This document shows positions 1-8,824 of a DNA stretch of 64,000 nt, in pieces. This DNA is from JBBIRG01 sp964410965 (GTDB taxonomy: Bacteria > CLD3 > SB21 > JBBIRG01). Made by a program: the position numbers and the translations under genes. Under the pieces are notes generated by a model that did not search any database, was not told the origin of the DNA, and saw nothing but the letters and a program-made list of their open reading frames with translations. The stretch covers positions 1 through 64,000 of the forward strand of contig CAYPIY010000011.1 in the NCBI GenBank assembly GCA_964410965.1. The letters are read 5' to 3'. Position 1 is the stretch's first letter, and each line of letters begins with the position of its first letter.

Positions 1-84
1 TTGGACGGATTGACACGGATTAAATCCTTAGTTTTTTCTTATCCGTGAAAATCCGTGTTCATCCGCGTCATCCGTGTTCTATGG
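1..84. repeat. Palindromic ACACGGAT-block repeat, cut by window edge (copy 1)
   Basis: The stretch is made of short blocks of the type ACACGGATT followed, after a T-rich centre, by the reverse blocks (ATCCGTG, ATCCGTGTTC, ATCCGCG). It can therefore fold as an imperfect hairpin. The same block vocabulary appears at 32096-32240 and three times at 52935-53318. It ends six bases before the stop codon of the T9SS gene at 90. Its left part is probably outside the window. It has no coding potential that I trust. Confidence 0.75.
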
Positions 85-89
85 CTATT

Positions 90-3000
90 CTACCGCACCA
101 GCGCCATTTTCCTTGCTTTCACATACCCGTCCGTAACCAGCCGGTAAATGTAAATTCCGCTGGTCACTGAATTTCCATGCGCGTCTTTCCCGTTCCACTG
201 GATATCATATTTTCCGGTTTCCATCGTCCCGTTGACCAGGGTCGCGACCAGCTGACCCAGCACATTGTACACCTGAAGCTTCACATTGCCGGTTTTCGCG
301 ACATCGAACCGGATCGTGGTGTTCGGATTGAAAGGATTGGGATAATTGGAATACAGATGGAATGTTTCCGGCATCGTTTTCTTCAATGCATCGGCTTCTT
401 TGGCCACATAATCCTGATCGCCGGCAATCACTTTGAACCGGTGTTCCTTTAACGAACGGAACGTATAGTTGTTTTGTTCGGACAGGTTAATAAAACGGTT
501 ATTTTCCATATCCACCAGCCAGCCGTTCTGTATGGCGGAATTATCCCATGTCAGCGTTGCGGACGATTGAGACGTATGATTGAGCATCACCGCGTCCCAG
601 GTATGCCCGGGTTCTTCGGAAGAGCGGATGTCGAATGCCAGTTTCTGATCACCCTGTGTAAAATACATGCTGATGCCGTCCTGCATGTCGAAAGGCTCCC
701 CTGCGTCTGCGGGATCGTATTCATTAAATGCATTGTCTCCTGTTCCGATGCAGTTATCCAGATCATAATGATCGCCGCACGATGCGGATAACTTCAGCCA
801 TCCGTTTCTACCATAGTCTGTCGATTCCGTCTTGGCGAAGGAGGAGGAAAGACTGATGACATTCATCAGGGAAATCGTTCCGGTTGTTTTTTTCCTGATC
901 GCGTACGCGCGGAACGGTTTGAATTGCCCGTTCGTAAAGCTGTGCCAGCCGGTATCGTCGAGATACCAGACCGGATCGATCTCCGTGGAATTGGTTACCG
1001 ACACATTCACCGTGCTGGCGTACGGCCACGGGATCAGGTTCCAGCCCTGAACCAGCGTGATATTATCGATCAAACCGGACGCGTTGGTCAGACCGGAAGT
1101 CATGGACGAGAACGGATGCACGCCCGCGGAGTTATAGATGACATAGGCCGTATTGGGATTCAGTACGGTCACATCGGAGAACTGCTGTGCGGATGAATTA
1201 AACGTGCCCGCGCGCCAGTTGGTGGGAATATTGGAAGAATTCTTTTCCTGAGCGCCCCAGACGGAAACAAGATTAACGGAAGCGGCGCTGCACGGAAGAG
1301 CCACGGTGAAGTATTTTTTCTGTGCAAATTGGGAGGGTATGCCCCCGGAGGTCAAAAGAGAATTGATCGCAGCGTTGTTCAGAGATACCGGAATATTGAC
1401 TTTTCCGGTCTGAGAAGGATAATATACCGTTCCGGCAGAATTCTGCGCCGTGATCCTGTACCAGAGTCCTTTTAAGGTTACGCTGTCCGCAGGGATTGTA
1501 TAACTGTATGCATTCCCCGCAGAAAGAATCATATTGACGGTTTTCCCTGTTGTTTGGGTGGACGTTCCGTATGTCAAGCTCACCGAAAGGCCAGCACCGT
1601 TAACATCCATACTTACGGTTACGGCTTGCTGCGGTGCGGGGTTTTCGACGGATATATCGGGAGTCCCGTCAAAAGATGGCGCGGCCAGAAATGTTTTCGC
1701 GCTGTCCTCATTGGAGGCGGGTGAGACGCCCCATGTATTAACACCATAGATTTTGTAATAATAAACGGTATTGGGCGTGGTACTCTTGGTATCCGAATAA
1801 CTTGTTGAAGTGGTTGAATCGTGATAGACATAACTGGTATTGGTTGGAGTGGATCGGTAAATACGGTATCGTTCCGGATTATTCCCGCTGGCTGTCCATG
1901 TGAGATTGATTTGAGAAGATGAACTTCCTGAAGCGGATAATGACCCGGGCGTGGAAGGTATGGGTATGGAGGCGCTGAATACTCCGCCGGCGGTACCGGC
2001 GAAAACTCTTGAACCGTTCACGGCTAAAGCGAGGACGTATCGGTCATACAGATCATTTAAACCGGTACTGGCTTCCATCCATGATGTACCATGGTTTGTG
2101 GACATAAAAAGTCCGTTCGTTGTGCCGGCGAAAACATGCCCGTTCGAATTGACGGCAAGCGCCCGGATAACCTGAGAAGTGAGTCCGTTGTTAACCGCCG
2201 TCCATAAAACCCCGTCATTTGCGGATAAGAAGACTCCGTCCCCGTTTGTACCCGCGTAAACGTATCCGTTGACGGGATTAACGGCAACCGCAAGGACCAA
2301 CTGGTTGGCCAGTCCATCGTTTGTTTCTGACCATGAAGATCCGTTGTTCGTGGATCTGTATACACCGCTTATTGAAGTCAAACCTCTTGAAAGAGATTTT
2401 TTATTTGTAACCATGTTCTTTTTTTCCCGGGAATCATAGCTCGTTATCGCATTATCGTTCTTGTCCGTCCAGTTCCGTCCATAATCGGAGGTGTATAAAC
2501 CCGCGTAGATATACCCGTTATTGGGATTTATCGCTATCGATGTAATTTCATCTCCAGCAATGTTCAAACCATTATTCGCTGATGCCCAGGAAGATCCGTT
2601 ATTTTGAGATATAAAAATACCGTCTATGTCCGTTCCGGCGAAAATATTCCCGCTTGGGCTAACAGCGATCGTCTGTACCCAAGCATTATCGTCAACATAT
2701 GATTCGTTCCAACTGGCGCCTTGGTTAATCGACACGTAAATAGAACCTTCTTCTGTTCCTGCAAATATATAACCATTGCTCGGTTTAACGCATAGGGAGA
2801 ATACAAACTTTGCATTAAATGATAATCCTGTATTAGCAGATGTCCATGTGGACCCGTTATTTGTAGAAAGAAAGATGCCGTCACCATTCCCGGAACCCGA
2901 AAAAACATACCCGTTATTCGGATTGACTGACAATGCATTGCTGCTAACATTTCTTATCCCGTTATTCACCGCGGACCAGATTGAGCCGTTGTTGCCTGAT

Positions 3001-3518
3001 AAATAGACACCTTCATCGGTTCCGATAAAAGTATTTGAACCGCTAATGATAATGGATCGTACGGTAAGTCCGAGAGGAAGGCCATTATTTATCGGAATCC
3101 AGTTTGAACCGTTGTTCGTAGATAAAAAGATGCCGTTTTCGGTGCCCGCAAAAAGATTTGATCCGCTTATGGCAAGAGCCTCGATCGTAGTGTCAGTCAA
3201 CCCTGTGTTTACAGATTTCCAGGATGTACCGTTATTTGTGGATAAAAAAATTCCCCGGTAAGATGTCCCTGCAAACATATTTGATCCACTGACAACGATT
3301 GTATTTACATAATTATAATTTAAACCATTATTGACAGCTGTCCATGAATTCCCGTTATTGGTAGATAAAAAGATCCCGCCTCCACTAGTGCCGGCAAAAA
3401 TATTTGAACCGCTGATAGTTATCGTTTCAACATATAAACTATTTAATCCATTATTGACAGCAGTCCATGATGTTCCGTTATTGGTGGATAAGAACACCCC
3501 CCCCATCTGTACCGGCAA
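90..3518 (-). CDS. T9SS-sorted Asp-box beta-propeller protein, main part (frameshifted from its N-terminus)
   Basis: This is the main part of a secreted surface protein. About twelve repeats of the Asp-box type (STNNGxSWxxVNNGL) form propeller blades. They are followed by a fibronectin III-like domain (about residues 525-610), a roughly 400-residue module with the motifs GWNLIPWPY, EPFDMQDG and DIRSSEEPGHTWD, and a C-terminal T9SS type A sorting domain (YPNPFNPNTTIRFDV up to GIYIYRLVTDG and a final R). The frame opens without its own signal peptide: residue 1 lies inside a blade, and the preceding blades and signal peptide are in another frame at 3478-3963. Removing one base from the C8 tract at 3497-3504 joins them into a protein of 1290 aa. 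The upstream neighbour is a CsgG-like gene at 4025-4657. It is probably exported through the T9SS and attached to the cell surface; the ligand is unknown. Confidence 0.85.
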   Translation of the reverse strand: MPVQMGGVFLSTNNGTSWTAVNNGLNSLYVETITISGSNIFAGTSGGGIFLSTNNGNSWTAVNNGLNYNYVNTIVVSGSNMFAGTSYRGIFLSTNNGTSWKSVNTGLTDTTIEALAISGSNLFAGTENGIFLSTNNGSNWIPINNGLPLGLTVRSIIISGSNTFIGTDEGVYLSGNNGSIWSAVNNGIRNVSSNALSVNPNNGYVFSGSGNGDGIFLSTNNGSTWTSANTGLSFNAKFVFSLCVKPSNGYIFAGTEEGSIYVSINQGASWNESYVDDNAWVQTIAVSPSGNIFAGTDIDGIFISQNNGSSWASANNGLNIAGDEITSIAINPNNGYIYAGLYTSDYGRNWTDKNDNAITSYDSREKKNMVTNKKSLSRGLTSISGVYRSTNNGSSWSETNDGLANQLVLAVAVNPVNGYVYAGTNGDGVFLSANDGVLWTAVNNGLTSQVIRALAVNSNGHVFAGTTNGLFMSTNHGTSWMEASTGLNDLYDRYVLALAVNGSRVFAGTAGGVFSASIPIPSTPGSLSASGSSSSQINLTWTASGNNPERYRIYRSTPTNTSYVYHDSTTSTSYSDTKSTTPNTVYYYKIYGVNTWGVSPASNEDSAKTFLAAPSFDGTPDISVENPAPQQAVTVSMDVNGAGLSVSLTYGTSTQTTGKTVNMILSAGNAYSYTIPADSVTLKGLWYRITAQNSAGTVYYPSQTGKVNIPVSLNNAAINSLLTSGGIPSQFAQKKYFTVALPCSAASVNLVSVWGAQEKNSSNIPTNWRAGTFNSSAQQFSDVTVLNPNTAYVIYNSAGVHPFSSMTSGLTNASGLIDNITLVQGWNLIPWPYASTVNVSVTNSTEIDPVWYLDDTGWHSFTNGQFKPFRAYAIRKKTTGTISLMNVISLSSSFAKTESTDYGRNGWLKLSASCGDHYDLDNCIGTGDNAFNEYDPADAGEPFDMQDGISMYFTQGDQKLAFDIRSSEEPGHTWDAVMLNHTSQSSATLTWDNSAIQNGWLVDMENNRFINLSEQNNYTFRSLKEHRFKVIAGDQDYVAKEADALKKTMPETFHLYSNYPNPFNPNTTIRFDVAKTGNVKLQVYNVLGQLVATLVNGTMETGKYDIQWNGKDAHGNSVTSGIYIYRLVTDGYVKARKMALVR

Positions 3519-3963
3519 AAATGTTTCCGTTGGATTGATTGACTTCTATCGTATTAACATACAGATTTGTCAAACCGCTGTTCACTAAAGTCCAGGAATT
3601 TCCGTTGCTGGTGGACAAAAATACTCCGCCGGAAGCAGAGGAGTACTTTGAATCTTTTGTAAACGTTTTTCTTTTGTTGTTTGACCAGGATCCGGCAAAG
3701 ACATAACCATTAGAATGATTGATCGCGATATCACTGATGCCGTTGCTTGTCAGCCCGTTATTCACAGCTGACCAGGATGACCCGTTATTCGTGGATAGAT
3801 ACATCCCTTTCCAGGAACCCGCGAAAATGTATCCGTTGCCCGGATTCACGCATAATGTCCTGATGCTTCCCCCGTATGGCCCTCCCGATTGCCAGTTCAG
3901 CTGGGCGTGAGCGACTGTGAATGCAAACAAAATCAACAAAACAATTCCCGATATATTTTTCAT
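3478..3963 (-). CDS. N-terminal fragment of the T9SS propeller protein (signal peptide and first blades)
   Basis: The fragment starts with a clear signal peptide (MKNISGIVLLILFAFTVAHA, cleavage after AHA) and two Asp-box blades (LSTNNGSSW and LSTSNGNSW). The ATG at 3963 is chosen because GGAG lies just upstream and the signal peptide begins there; the open frame extends further but carries no sensible N-terminus. The reading ends with DGGGVLIHQ, where the repeats predict DGGVFLSTNNG. That change is explained by one extra G in the coding-strand G8 run. Counting from 3963 to the stop at 90 gives 3874 bases, one more than a multiple of three. Either the gene is phase-variable, or freshly broken, or the base is a sequencing error. 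Confidence 0.8.
   Translation of the reverse strand: MKNISGIVLLILFAFTVAHAQLNWQSGGPYGGSIRTLCVNPGNGYIFAGSWKGMYLSTNNGSSWSAVNNGLTSNGISDIAINHSNGYVFAGSWSNNKRKTFTKDSKYSSASGGVFLSTSNGNSWTLVNSGLTNLYVNTIEVNQSNGNIFAGTDGGGVLIHQ
3497..3504. other. C8 homopolymer carrying the frameshift
   Basis: Eight consecutive C on the plus strand (G8 on the coding strand) sit inside an Asp-box blade. With seven G the two frames fuse perfectly in register with the repeat consensus; with eight the N-terminal frame stops 19 bases later. Runs of this length slip readily in replication, and are also typical sites of assembly error. Confidence 0.9.
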
Positions 3964-4024
3964 GACTAATCTCCGGTTGGATCCGAATGGATTAATTAAT
4001 TTGGTATTAACTTTTTGATCTGCA

Positions 4025-4657
4025 TCATGGCCAAAGGGGCCAGTTGATGCCCCCTTTATCGGAAGAGGATTTTTTACCTCCCAGCAATACGGCCGCAGCT
4101 CCGCCACCGGCAATAACCGCTCCCCCTAGGATATACCATTTCATATTGGAGGATTTTTTACCGCTCTGGACAACCGTTCCGCCGGATACTCCGCTCCCCC
4201 CGGAAAAATCCTGGGCGATCTTTTTCATTTCATCCAGCAATCCCTCATATTTGCCCACGTAATCTTTAGTCTTGGTTTGCTCGATTTTCCCTGTTTTCAC
4301 GCTGATCATTCTCAAATCGATGGCATAAGTCTGTCCGAATTTGGAAATGTCACCGGCGATCATGTACTTCACGCCGAGCAGCTGACCGATCTGCACCGCG
4401 CATTCAGCTGAATTACAATGATCGGACATCGAGAAATCCTGTTCCTTGAGGATCTCGCCCATTTTATCGCGCTCGATCACCTCAAAGGCGTTGGTCTGCA
4501 CGAGTATCCCGCGGAACCGGTTCGTGAGAATCGACAACTCGTTTTTTTCAAGTCCGCCCGCCGACTGGAATTCCAGCACGGCGATCGTTTTTTTTGTTTC
4601 CTGCGCGTAAAGCGGAAACATCAGACCGCATAGAAGGATCAATAGCCCTGTTCGCAT
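4025..4657 (-). CDS. CsgG-like protein, short form, with C-terminal membrane helix
   Basis: This 210-aa protein has a signal peptide (MRTGLLILLCGLMFPLYAQ) that ends in a signal peptidase I-like site. The only Cys there is too early for a lipobox. Residues about 22-150 form a CsgG/TolB-N-like domain with IAVLEFQSAGG, the motif SDHCNSAECAVQIGQLLGV and GDISKFGQTYAIDLRM. A Gly/Ser linker leads to a glycine-rich membrane helix (SNMKWYILGGAVIAGGG) and a tail ending NWPLWP. Classical CsgG is a lipidated outer-membrane channel of about 280 aa; this protein lacks lipidation and is anchored at its C-terminus instead. It lacks the PEGA domains and coiled coil of its paralogues at 32418 and 42130. It lies 61 bp upstream of the T9SS propeller gene, in the same direction, so probably forms an operon with it. 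Export role is inferred. Confidence 0.8.
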   Translation of the reverse strand: MRTGLLILLCGLMFPLYAQETKKTIAVLEFQSAGGLEKNELSILTNRFRGILVQTNAFEVIERDKMGEILKEQDFSMSDHCNSAECAVQIGQLLGVKYMIAGDISKFGQTYAIDLRMISVKTGKIEQTKTKDYVGKYEGLLDEMKKIAQDFSGGSGVSGGTVVQSGKKSSNMKWYILGGAVIAGGGAAAVLLGGKKSSSDKGGINWPLWP

Positions 4658-5109
4658 ATTATTTCTCCCTTAAAAATGAAATATTTTACAATAACCCTGA
4701 GATTGATGAACGGTTAAGATTTACCGGCCATAAATTATACATATAGTTTTTTAAAATCAATCTTTATAGCTGATATTATTCAAATAATTATACATACTTA
4801 AGAAATATCGGCTTTTCTTGATTTTTATAAAATTTTACTTGACAACGGACTAATAAATAATCCTTTACTCTTTTTTTGGCTTTAACCGGCAATCACAGTG
4901 CCGTTTTTTTCCGCTTGATGTTTCTTGGCATCGGGTTACAACTAATTTCCCATCCTCCATAAAACACAGAAATGCCCGATCTGTGCGCGGATTTTCACTT
5001 TCATGCCGTTCAAACGGAAAATCGCTGAAAACCGTCCTTTTTCATCTTTAATATTGATATTATATCCCAATTTCACTATACTTGCCCACTTTTTTAAACG
5101 GAAAGACTT
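4658..5109. other. Divergent intergenic region between the CsgG-like gene and plsY
   Basis: This is a very AT-rich stretch of about 450 bases without a convincing gene. It holds the candidate minus-strand promoter elements at 4734-4792, a lone TTGACA at 4839-4844 without a good -10 partner, and a small hairpin (CGGCA, 7-base loop, TGCCG at 4887-4903) followed by seven T on the plus strand. That hairpin resembles a terminator although no plus-strand gene precedes it, so a small RNA or a plsY leader attenuator is possible but unproven. Confidence 0.4.
4734..4760 (-). promoter_or_regulatory. Candidate promoter for the CsgG-like/T9SS operon
   Basis: On the minus strand a perfect TATAAT (4734-4739) lies 15 bases after TTGATT (4755-4760), about 75 bases before the ATG at 4657. 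A second TATAAT occurs at 4787-4792. The region is AT-rich, so chance matches are likely and the spacer is short. Confidence 0.35.
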
Positions 5110-5766
5110 ATGATATCACTTACCCTGATCCTTGTCCTCGCCTACCTGATCGGTTCCGTGTCCCCGAGCATCATCCTTTCGCGGCTGATCAAGGGGGTCG
5201 ATATCCGTACCTACGGAAGCGGCAACGCGGGTATGACCAACGCGATGCGCCTGCTCGGCATGAAATGGGGCTCGGTCGTCGCCCTGATCGACACGCTGAA
5301 AGGGTTCACCGCGTCCTACGTACTGACCACGTGGCTGTACTCGCCGGTGGATGAAACATCCCCTGACGTCACCTTAGTCCGCATACTCGCAGGGTCGATG
5401 GCGATGATCGGGCATATCTGGACGGTGTTCTTCGGGTTCAGGGGCGGCAAAGGCGTGCTGACCATGGCCGGCGCCGTGCTCGGGGTCGCTCCCCTGCAGG
5501 TCGGGATCTGCACAGCCATTTTCCTGATCGTTTTGTTCACCACCCGTTACGTTTCGCTCAGTTCCATGATCGCCTATTCGTTCTTTCCCGTCGTGGTGTT
5601 CATTTTCAACCTCGCGTTCGGGGTAGAAACCTCGGTCTATCTCAAGATATTCAGTTTTGTCATCGCCGGCGCCATTATTGCCACGCACCGCCAGAACATC
5701 TCCCGCCTCCTGAAAGGTGAGGAACGCAAGGTCGTGTTCAAAAAGCAAAACGGCAGTTCCGCCTGA
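5110..5766 (+). CDS. plsY: Glycerol-3-phosphate acyltransferase PlsY
   Basis: This integral membrane enzyme transfers an acyl group from acyl-phosphate to glycerol-3-phosphate, the first step of phospholipid synthesis. The 218-aa length fits the family, and the three signature loops are present: GSVSPSIILSRL near the N-terminus, YGSGNAGMTN (family form GSGNxGxTN) and FRGGKGVLT preceded by GHIW. Several hydrophobic helices lie between them. The start has GGAAAG just upstream. The next gene begins only 5 bp after the stop, so it heads a probable operon plsY-unknown-ompH that ends at the terminator at 7278-7315. Confidence 0.93.
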   Translation: MISLTLILVLAYLIGSVSPSIILSRLIKGVDIRTYGSGNAGMTNAMRLLGMKWGSVVALIDTLKGFTASYVLTTWLYSPVDETSPDVTLVRILAGSMAMIGHIWTVFFGFRGGKGVLTMAGAVLGVAPLQVGICTAIFLIVLFTTRYVSLSSMIAYSFFPVVVFIFNLAFGVETSVYLKIFSFVIAGAIIATHRQNISRLLKGEERKVVFKKQNGSSA

Positions 5767-5771
5767 CCCCG

Positions 5772-6608
5772 ATGGCCCGATCCGCAACGGCTCCTCGCGG
5801 GACCTTCCGTCCCAGAACAGCCACCGTCGTATATATTTCCGCCATCGCCACGGGCGCCGCGGGGATGATCCTGATCGTCCGTTCGGCATTGAAGGCAGCG
5901 GACGGCTCCCCGGAGGCGATCGGCCTGCTGGCGTCCTTTTTCGCCGCCGTCGCCGGGCTCTTCTGGCTGATCCGGAAGACCTGGCCGCTGATCCTCGACC
6001 AGAGCGACATCCTTGACGTGTTCCGCAAGACTGCAAAGGAAAAAAAATCGAAAGTGGAACCCGTACTGATCCGCACCGACCGGCCGGACCGATCTTTCAA
6101 GGAACACGGCTACCGGTTCCGCCTGAATGAATACGCCTCGGAAACGGATATCAGCCTCATCCAGATCGAAATGGAAACCCCGGACCATTTCGTCTCGCAG
6201 ACGGGTTCGTATTACCTTGTGTTCCGGATCCCCGCGGACATTGAGCCCGCGATCGCGTTCATCAGCCCGAAACTTCCGGAATCCGGCTCGGCCGATATCC
6301 TCCTGTACATGGATGCGCCCGGAGGAACAGGAACAGACGGCTCCCATTCCGTTGCGCGAACGCTCACATCTTATCCCCCGGAATGGACGGCCGGGCTTTT
6401 CGCCAACCCCTTCATCGCGAACGAACTGAACGTTTTGTTCTCGATCTACCGCATGAAATACATCGTCCTGCGGAACGGCTCCCTGACCGCGGTGAAAGAC
6501 GGCGCCGTGGATTCCTGCGCGTACGACATCGAGGCTTATCACCTGCTGCACCGGCTCATCCAGCTCATCCAGGATTATCACAAACGATATATTCATCAAA
6601 CCCCCTAG
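5772..6608 (+). CDS. Membrane protein of unknown function
   Basis: I do not recognise this 278-aa protein. It has a basic N-terminus, then two hydrophobic helices (about residues 20-45 and 48-72), then a soluble domain of about 200 residues with no Cys-rich or catalytic motif that I can name. A basic stretch (KEKKSK) follows the second helix, which suggests a hairpin anchor with the C-terminal domain in the cytoplasm. It sits 5 bp after plsY and 9 bp before the OmpH-like gene, so it is very likely co-transcribed with envelope genes. An envelope role is only a guess from context. Confidence 0.7.
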   Translation: MARSATAPRGTFRPRTATVVYISAIATGAAGMILIVRSALKAADGSPEAIGLLASFFAAVAGLFWLIRKTWPLILDQSDILDVFRKTAKEKKSKVEPVLIRTDRPDRSFKEHGYRFRLNEYASETDISLIQIEMETPDHFVSQTGSYYLVFRIPADIEPAIAFISPKLPESGSADILLYMDAPGGTGTDGSHSVARTLTSYPPEWTAGLFANPFIANELNVLFSIYRMKYIVLRNGSLTAVKDGAVDSCAYDIEAYHLLHRLIQLIQDYHKRYIHQTP

Positions 6609-6617
6609 GAGATTGCC

Positions 6618-7253
6618 ATGACCGAAGAAACCGCCACGCCCGAACCGAACCGCCAGAAAACATGGATGTACGCGCTGTCCGCCGTGTGCGCCGTCCTGCT
6701 GGTCAGTTCCGTGTACCTTCTGTATAAGACCGCCGACCTGAAAAGCTCAGGACCGCTGAAGATCGGATACGTGAGATCCGAACAGATCCTGCAGCAGTAC
6801 AAGCCCGCGCTGGCCGTCCAGCAGAGGCTGCAGCAGGAAACCGCCGACGCCCAGCAAGACCTGGAAAAACGGTACAAGGAGCTTCAGGCGATGGACGCCG
6901 ACATCAAGAAAAAATCCGAGGTGCTGACGATGCAGGCGCTGGCCCCGCAGATCGAGAAACTCCAGCGGAAACAAAACGAGTTCCTCCAGCTTCAGCAGTC
7001 CATCCAGCAGCAGGTACAGCAGAAACAGTCGCAACTGCTGGAACCGGTGTTCCAGGACGTCAGCAATTTCATCACCAAGTACGGCCGCGACAACGGCTAC
7101 GCCGTGGTGTTCGGCACGCCGGTCGAGGGCATCATCGTGTACGGCGACCCGGCCAACGACCTGACCGAAACGATCGTGACCGAACTGAACGCGCGCGTCC
7201 CGCCCACGCTTCCGGTTCCATTCAGCCCCGGCGCGGATTCCCTGAAAAAATAA
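6618..7253 (+). CDS. OmpH/Skp-family periplasmic chaperone-like protein
   Basis: A single N-terminal membrane anchor (about residues 17-37) is followed by GYVRSEQILQQYKPA, typical of the start of the mature OmpH/Skp fold. A long Gln-rich coiled coil (about residues 65-145) forms the tentacle-like helices. The C-terminal part returns to the body with NGYAVVFGTPVEGIIVYGDP and DLTETIVTELN, as in family members that bind unfolded outer-membrane proteins. Unlike E. coli Skp it keeps an uncleaved-looking anchor and a longer basic-free N-terminus. The start has TAGGAG upstream. The 211-aa length fits the family. It is the last gene before a strong terminator. Confidence 0.85.
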   Translation: MTEETATPEPNRQKTWMYALSAVCAVLLVSSVYLLYKTADLKSSGPLKIGYVRSEQILQQYKPALAVQQRLQQETADAQQDLEKRYKELQAMDADIKKKSEVLTMQALAPQIEKLQRKQNEFLQLQQSIQQQVQQKQSQLLEPVFQDVSNFITKYGRDNGYAVVFGTPVEGIIVYGDPANDLTETIVTELNARVPPTLPVPFSPGADSLKK

Positions 7254-7277
7254 ATTTTCCGTAGAACGTACCGGTCT

Positions 7278-7315
7278 GCGGCGTCCGCTCCCTGCGGATG
7301 CCGCGGATTTTTTTT
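7278..7315 (+). terminator. Rho-independent terminator abutting the radical SAM start codon
   Basis: An 11-bp stem (7278-7288 with 7294-7304, one G-U pair) with a 5-base loop is followed by GGA and eight T (7308-7315). The next three bases are the ATG of the radical SAM gene. It closes the plsY-ompH operon. Confidence 0.85.
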
Positions 7316-8551
7316 ATGAAGCGTTCCGTAACCTTTATCGCCCGCGAGACCCCGTTCAACGCCCACGCGCTGAACGTCCTTCTCGGAAGCCTGGAAAAGT
7401 ATTTTTCGCCCGAATGGTGCGATCTGAAATACGGCCGCAACACGGAGGAAATTACCGGGCACGCCCTTCAATCGCACGCGGAAGGACGGATCCCGGTGAT
7501 CGCGTGGTCGTTCCATTCGGCTGAGGCAAACCGCGTACGGCAGGAAGCCGGCGATGTAAGACGGCGGCTGGATTTAATCCCTGCGGTTTTTATCGCAGGA
7601 GGCGCGCACGCGACGGCACGGCCGGAAGAATCAATGGACATGGGATTCGACACCGTCTTCCGCGGCGAAGGCGAACGGCTTATCACCGAATATGTTCACG
7701 AACTGATCCGTTGCGAAGACATCCGCGAAATGAGAGGAATCCGGAACAGTCCGCCCGGAGAGAAAATCGATCTCGATGATTACCCGGCCTTTCCGGAGAA
7801 GACGCTCAAGCTCAATCCGGTCGAGATCACTCGCGGCTGCGTGTACGCCTGCCGGTTCTGCCAGACTTCATATCTTTTCGGGGGAGCGTTCCGGCACCGG
7901 TCGGCGGACAGCATCCTCAAATACGCGAAAATCCTGACCGATCGCGGAGGGCATTTCCTCCGGATGACCACGCCGTCAGCGTTTTCGTACGGCTCATCCG
8001 GAAAAGAACCCAGCCCGGACAAGGTCGAAACCCTCCTGAGAGAGCTCCGTGAAGTGATGGGCCCGGACCGGAAAATCTATTTCGGCACTTTCCCGTCCGA
8101 AATCCGCCCCGAACATGTCACGAAAGAGTCCCTTCAGATCATTAAAAGATACGCCGACAACGATAACATCATACTCGGCGTGCAGAGCGGATCGGAACGA
8201 ATCCTCGAACGCTGCCACCGCGAGTGCGCACCCGCCACGGCTCTGCGGGCAGTGGAACTGGCGCTGGATACCGGGTTCAGCGTCAACGCGGACATGATCT
8301 TCGGGCTACCCGGGGAAGAAAAATCGGACCGGCTCGAAACCATCCGGCTGATCCAAAAAATGGCAAAACCGGGAGTGAAGATCCACGCGCACTGGTTCAT
8401 GCCTCTTCCGGGAACTCCGTTTGAACACGAATCCCCTGCCCCGCCTGATCCATGGCTGCTGTCCGAACTCGATACCCTGACGACCCGGAAAATATTATAC
8501 GGACAGTGGAGAAAACAACTTCATCAGAACTCACTGAACCAGCCTGACTGA
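7316..8551 (+). CDS. B12-binding-type radical SAM protein (TIGR04013-like)
   Basis: This is a radical S-adenosylmethionine enzyme of 411 aa. Residues about 1-140 form a Rossmann-like cobalamin-binding-type domain (GGAHATARPEE and MGFDTVFRGEGE), and the radical SAM core carries the cluster motif C175-x3-C179-x2-C182 (GCVYACRFCQTS). Later core motifs include GVQSGSERIL and ADMIFGLPGE. I place it near the MJ_1487/TIGR04013 family, whose substrate is unknown. The canonical DxHxxG cobalamin motif is not evident. The upstream ATG at 7298 lies inside the terminator stem; the ATG at 7316 is preferred because MKRSVTFIARE reads as a natural N-terminus. Neither has a ribosome binding site, so leaderless or read-through expression is likely. 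Confidence 0.8.
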   Translation: MKRSVTFIARETPFNAHALNVLLGSLEKYFSPEWCDLKYGRNTEEITGHALQSHAEGRIPVIAWSFHSAEANRVRQEAGDVRRRLDLIPAVFIAGGAHATARPEESMDMGFDTVFRGEGERLITEYVHELIRCEDIREMRGIRNSPPGEKIDLDDYPAFPEKTLKLNPVEITRGCVYACRFCQTSYLFGGAFRHRSADSILKYAKILTDRGGHFLRMTTPSAFSYGSSGKEPSPDKVETLLRELREVMGPDRKIYFGTFPSEIRPEHVTKESLQIIKRYADNDNIILGVQSGSERILERCHRECAPATALRAVELALDTGFSVNADMIFGLPGEEKSDRLETIRLIQKMAKPGVKIHAHWFMPLPGTPFEHESPAPPDPWLLSELDTLTTRKILYGQWRKQLHQNSLNQPD

Positions 8552-8824
8552 TGAATGATTTCAGACAGCCTTAAGAACGCCGAAACTAGTTTTATCTGTC
8601 CGGTGTTAAGATTTTTATTGCCTTAACCGAAAGCAGATCCATTCTCAAAAGTAATGGTAATTCATTAGATTTAAACATTTATTTTAGCTGTTTTTATTGT
8701 TCTTAACAAAATTCATTTGTTTTTCGGCTCGATATCCTTTACATTAAGTTTCATTCTTTTTATAGTATTCAGCCGATTGAATATCCGTTTATTATTTTTT
8801 ATGAACATAATAGGGTCTGATTTT

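Noticed and set aside
4839..4867. TTGACA as a plsY promoter
   Set aside because: No acceptable -10 hexamer is found 16-18 bases downstream.
5637..6599. A 320-codon minus-strand frame opposite the unknown membrane protein
   Set aside because: The plus-strand frame has a ribosome context, operon spacing and two membrane helices; the reverse product is low-complexity and unrecognisable.
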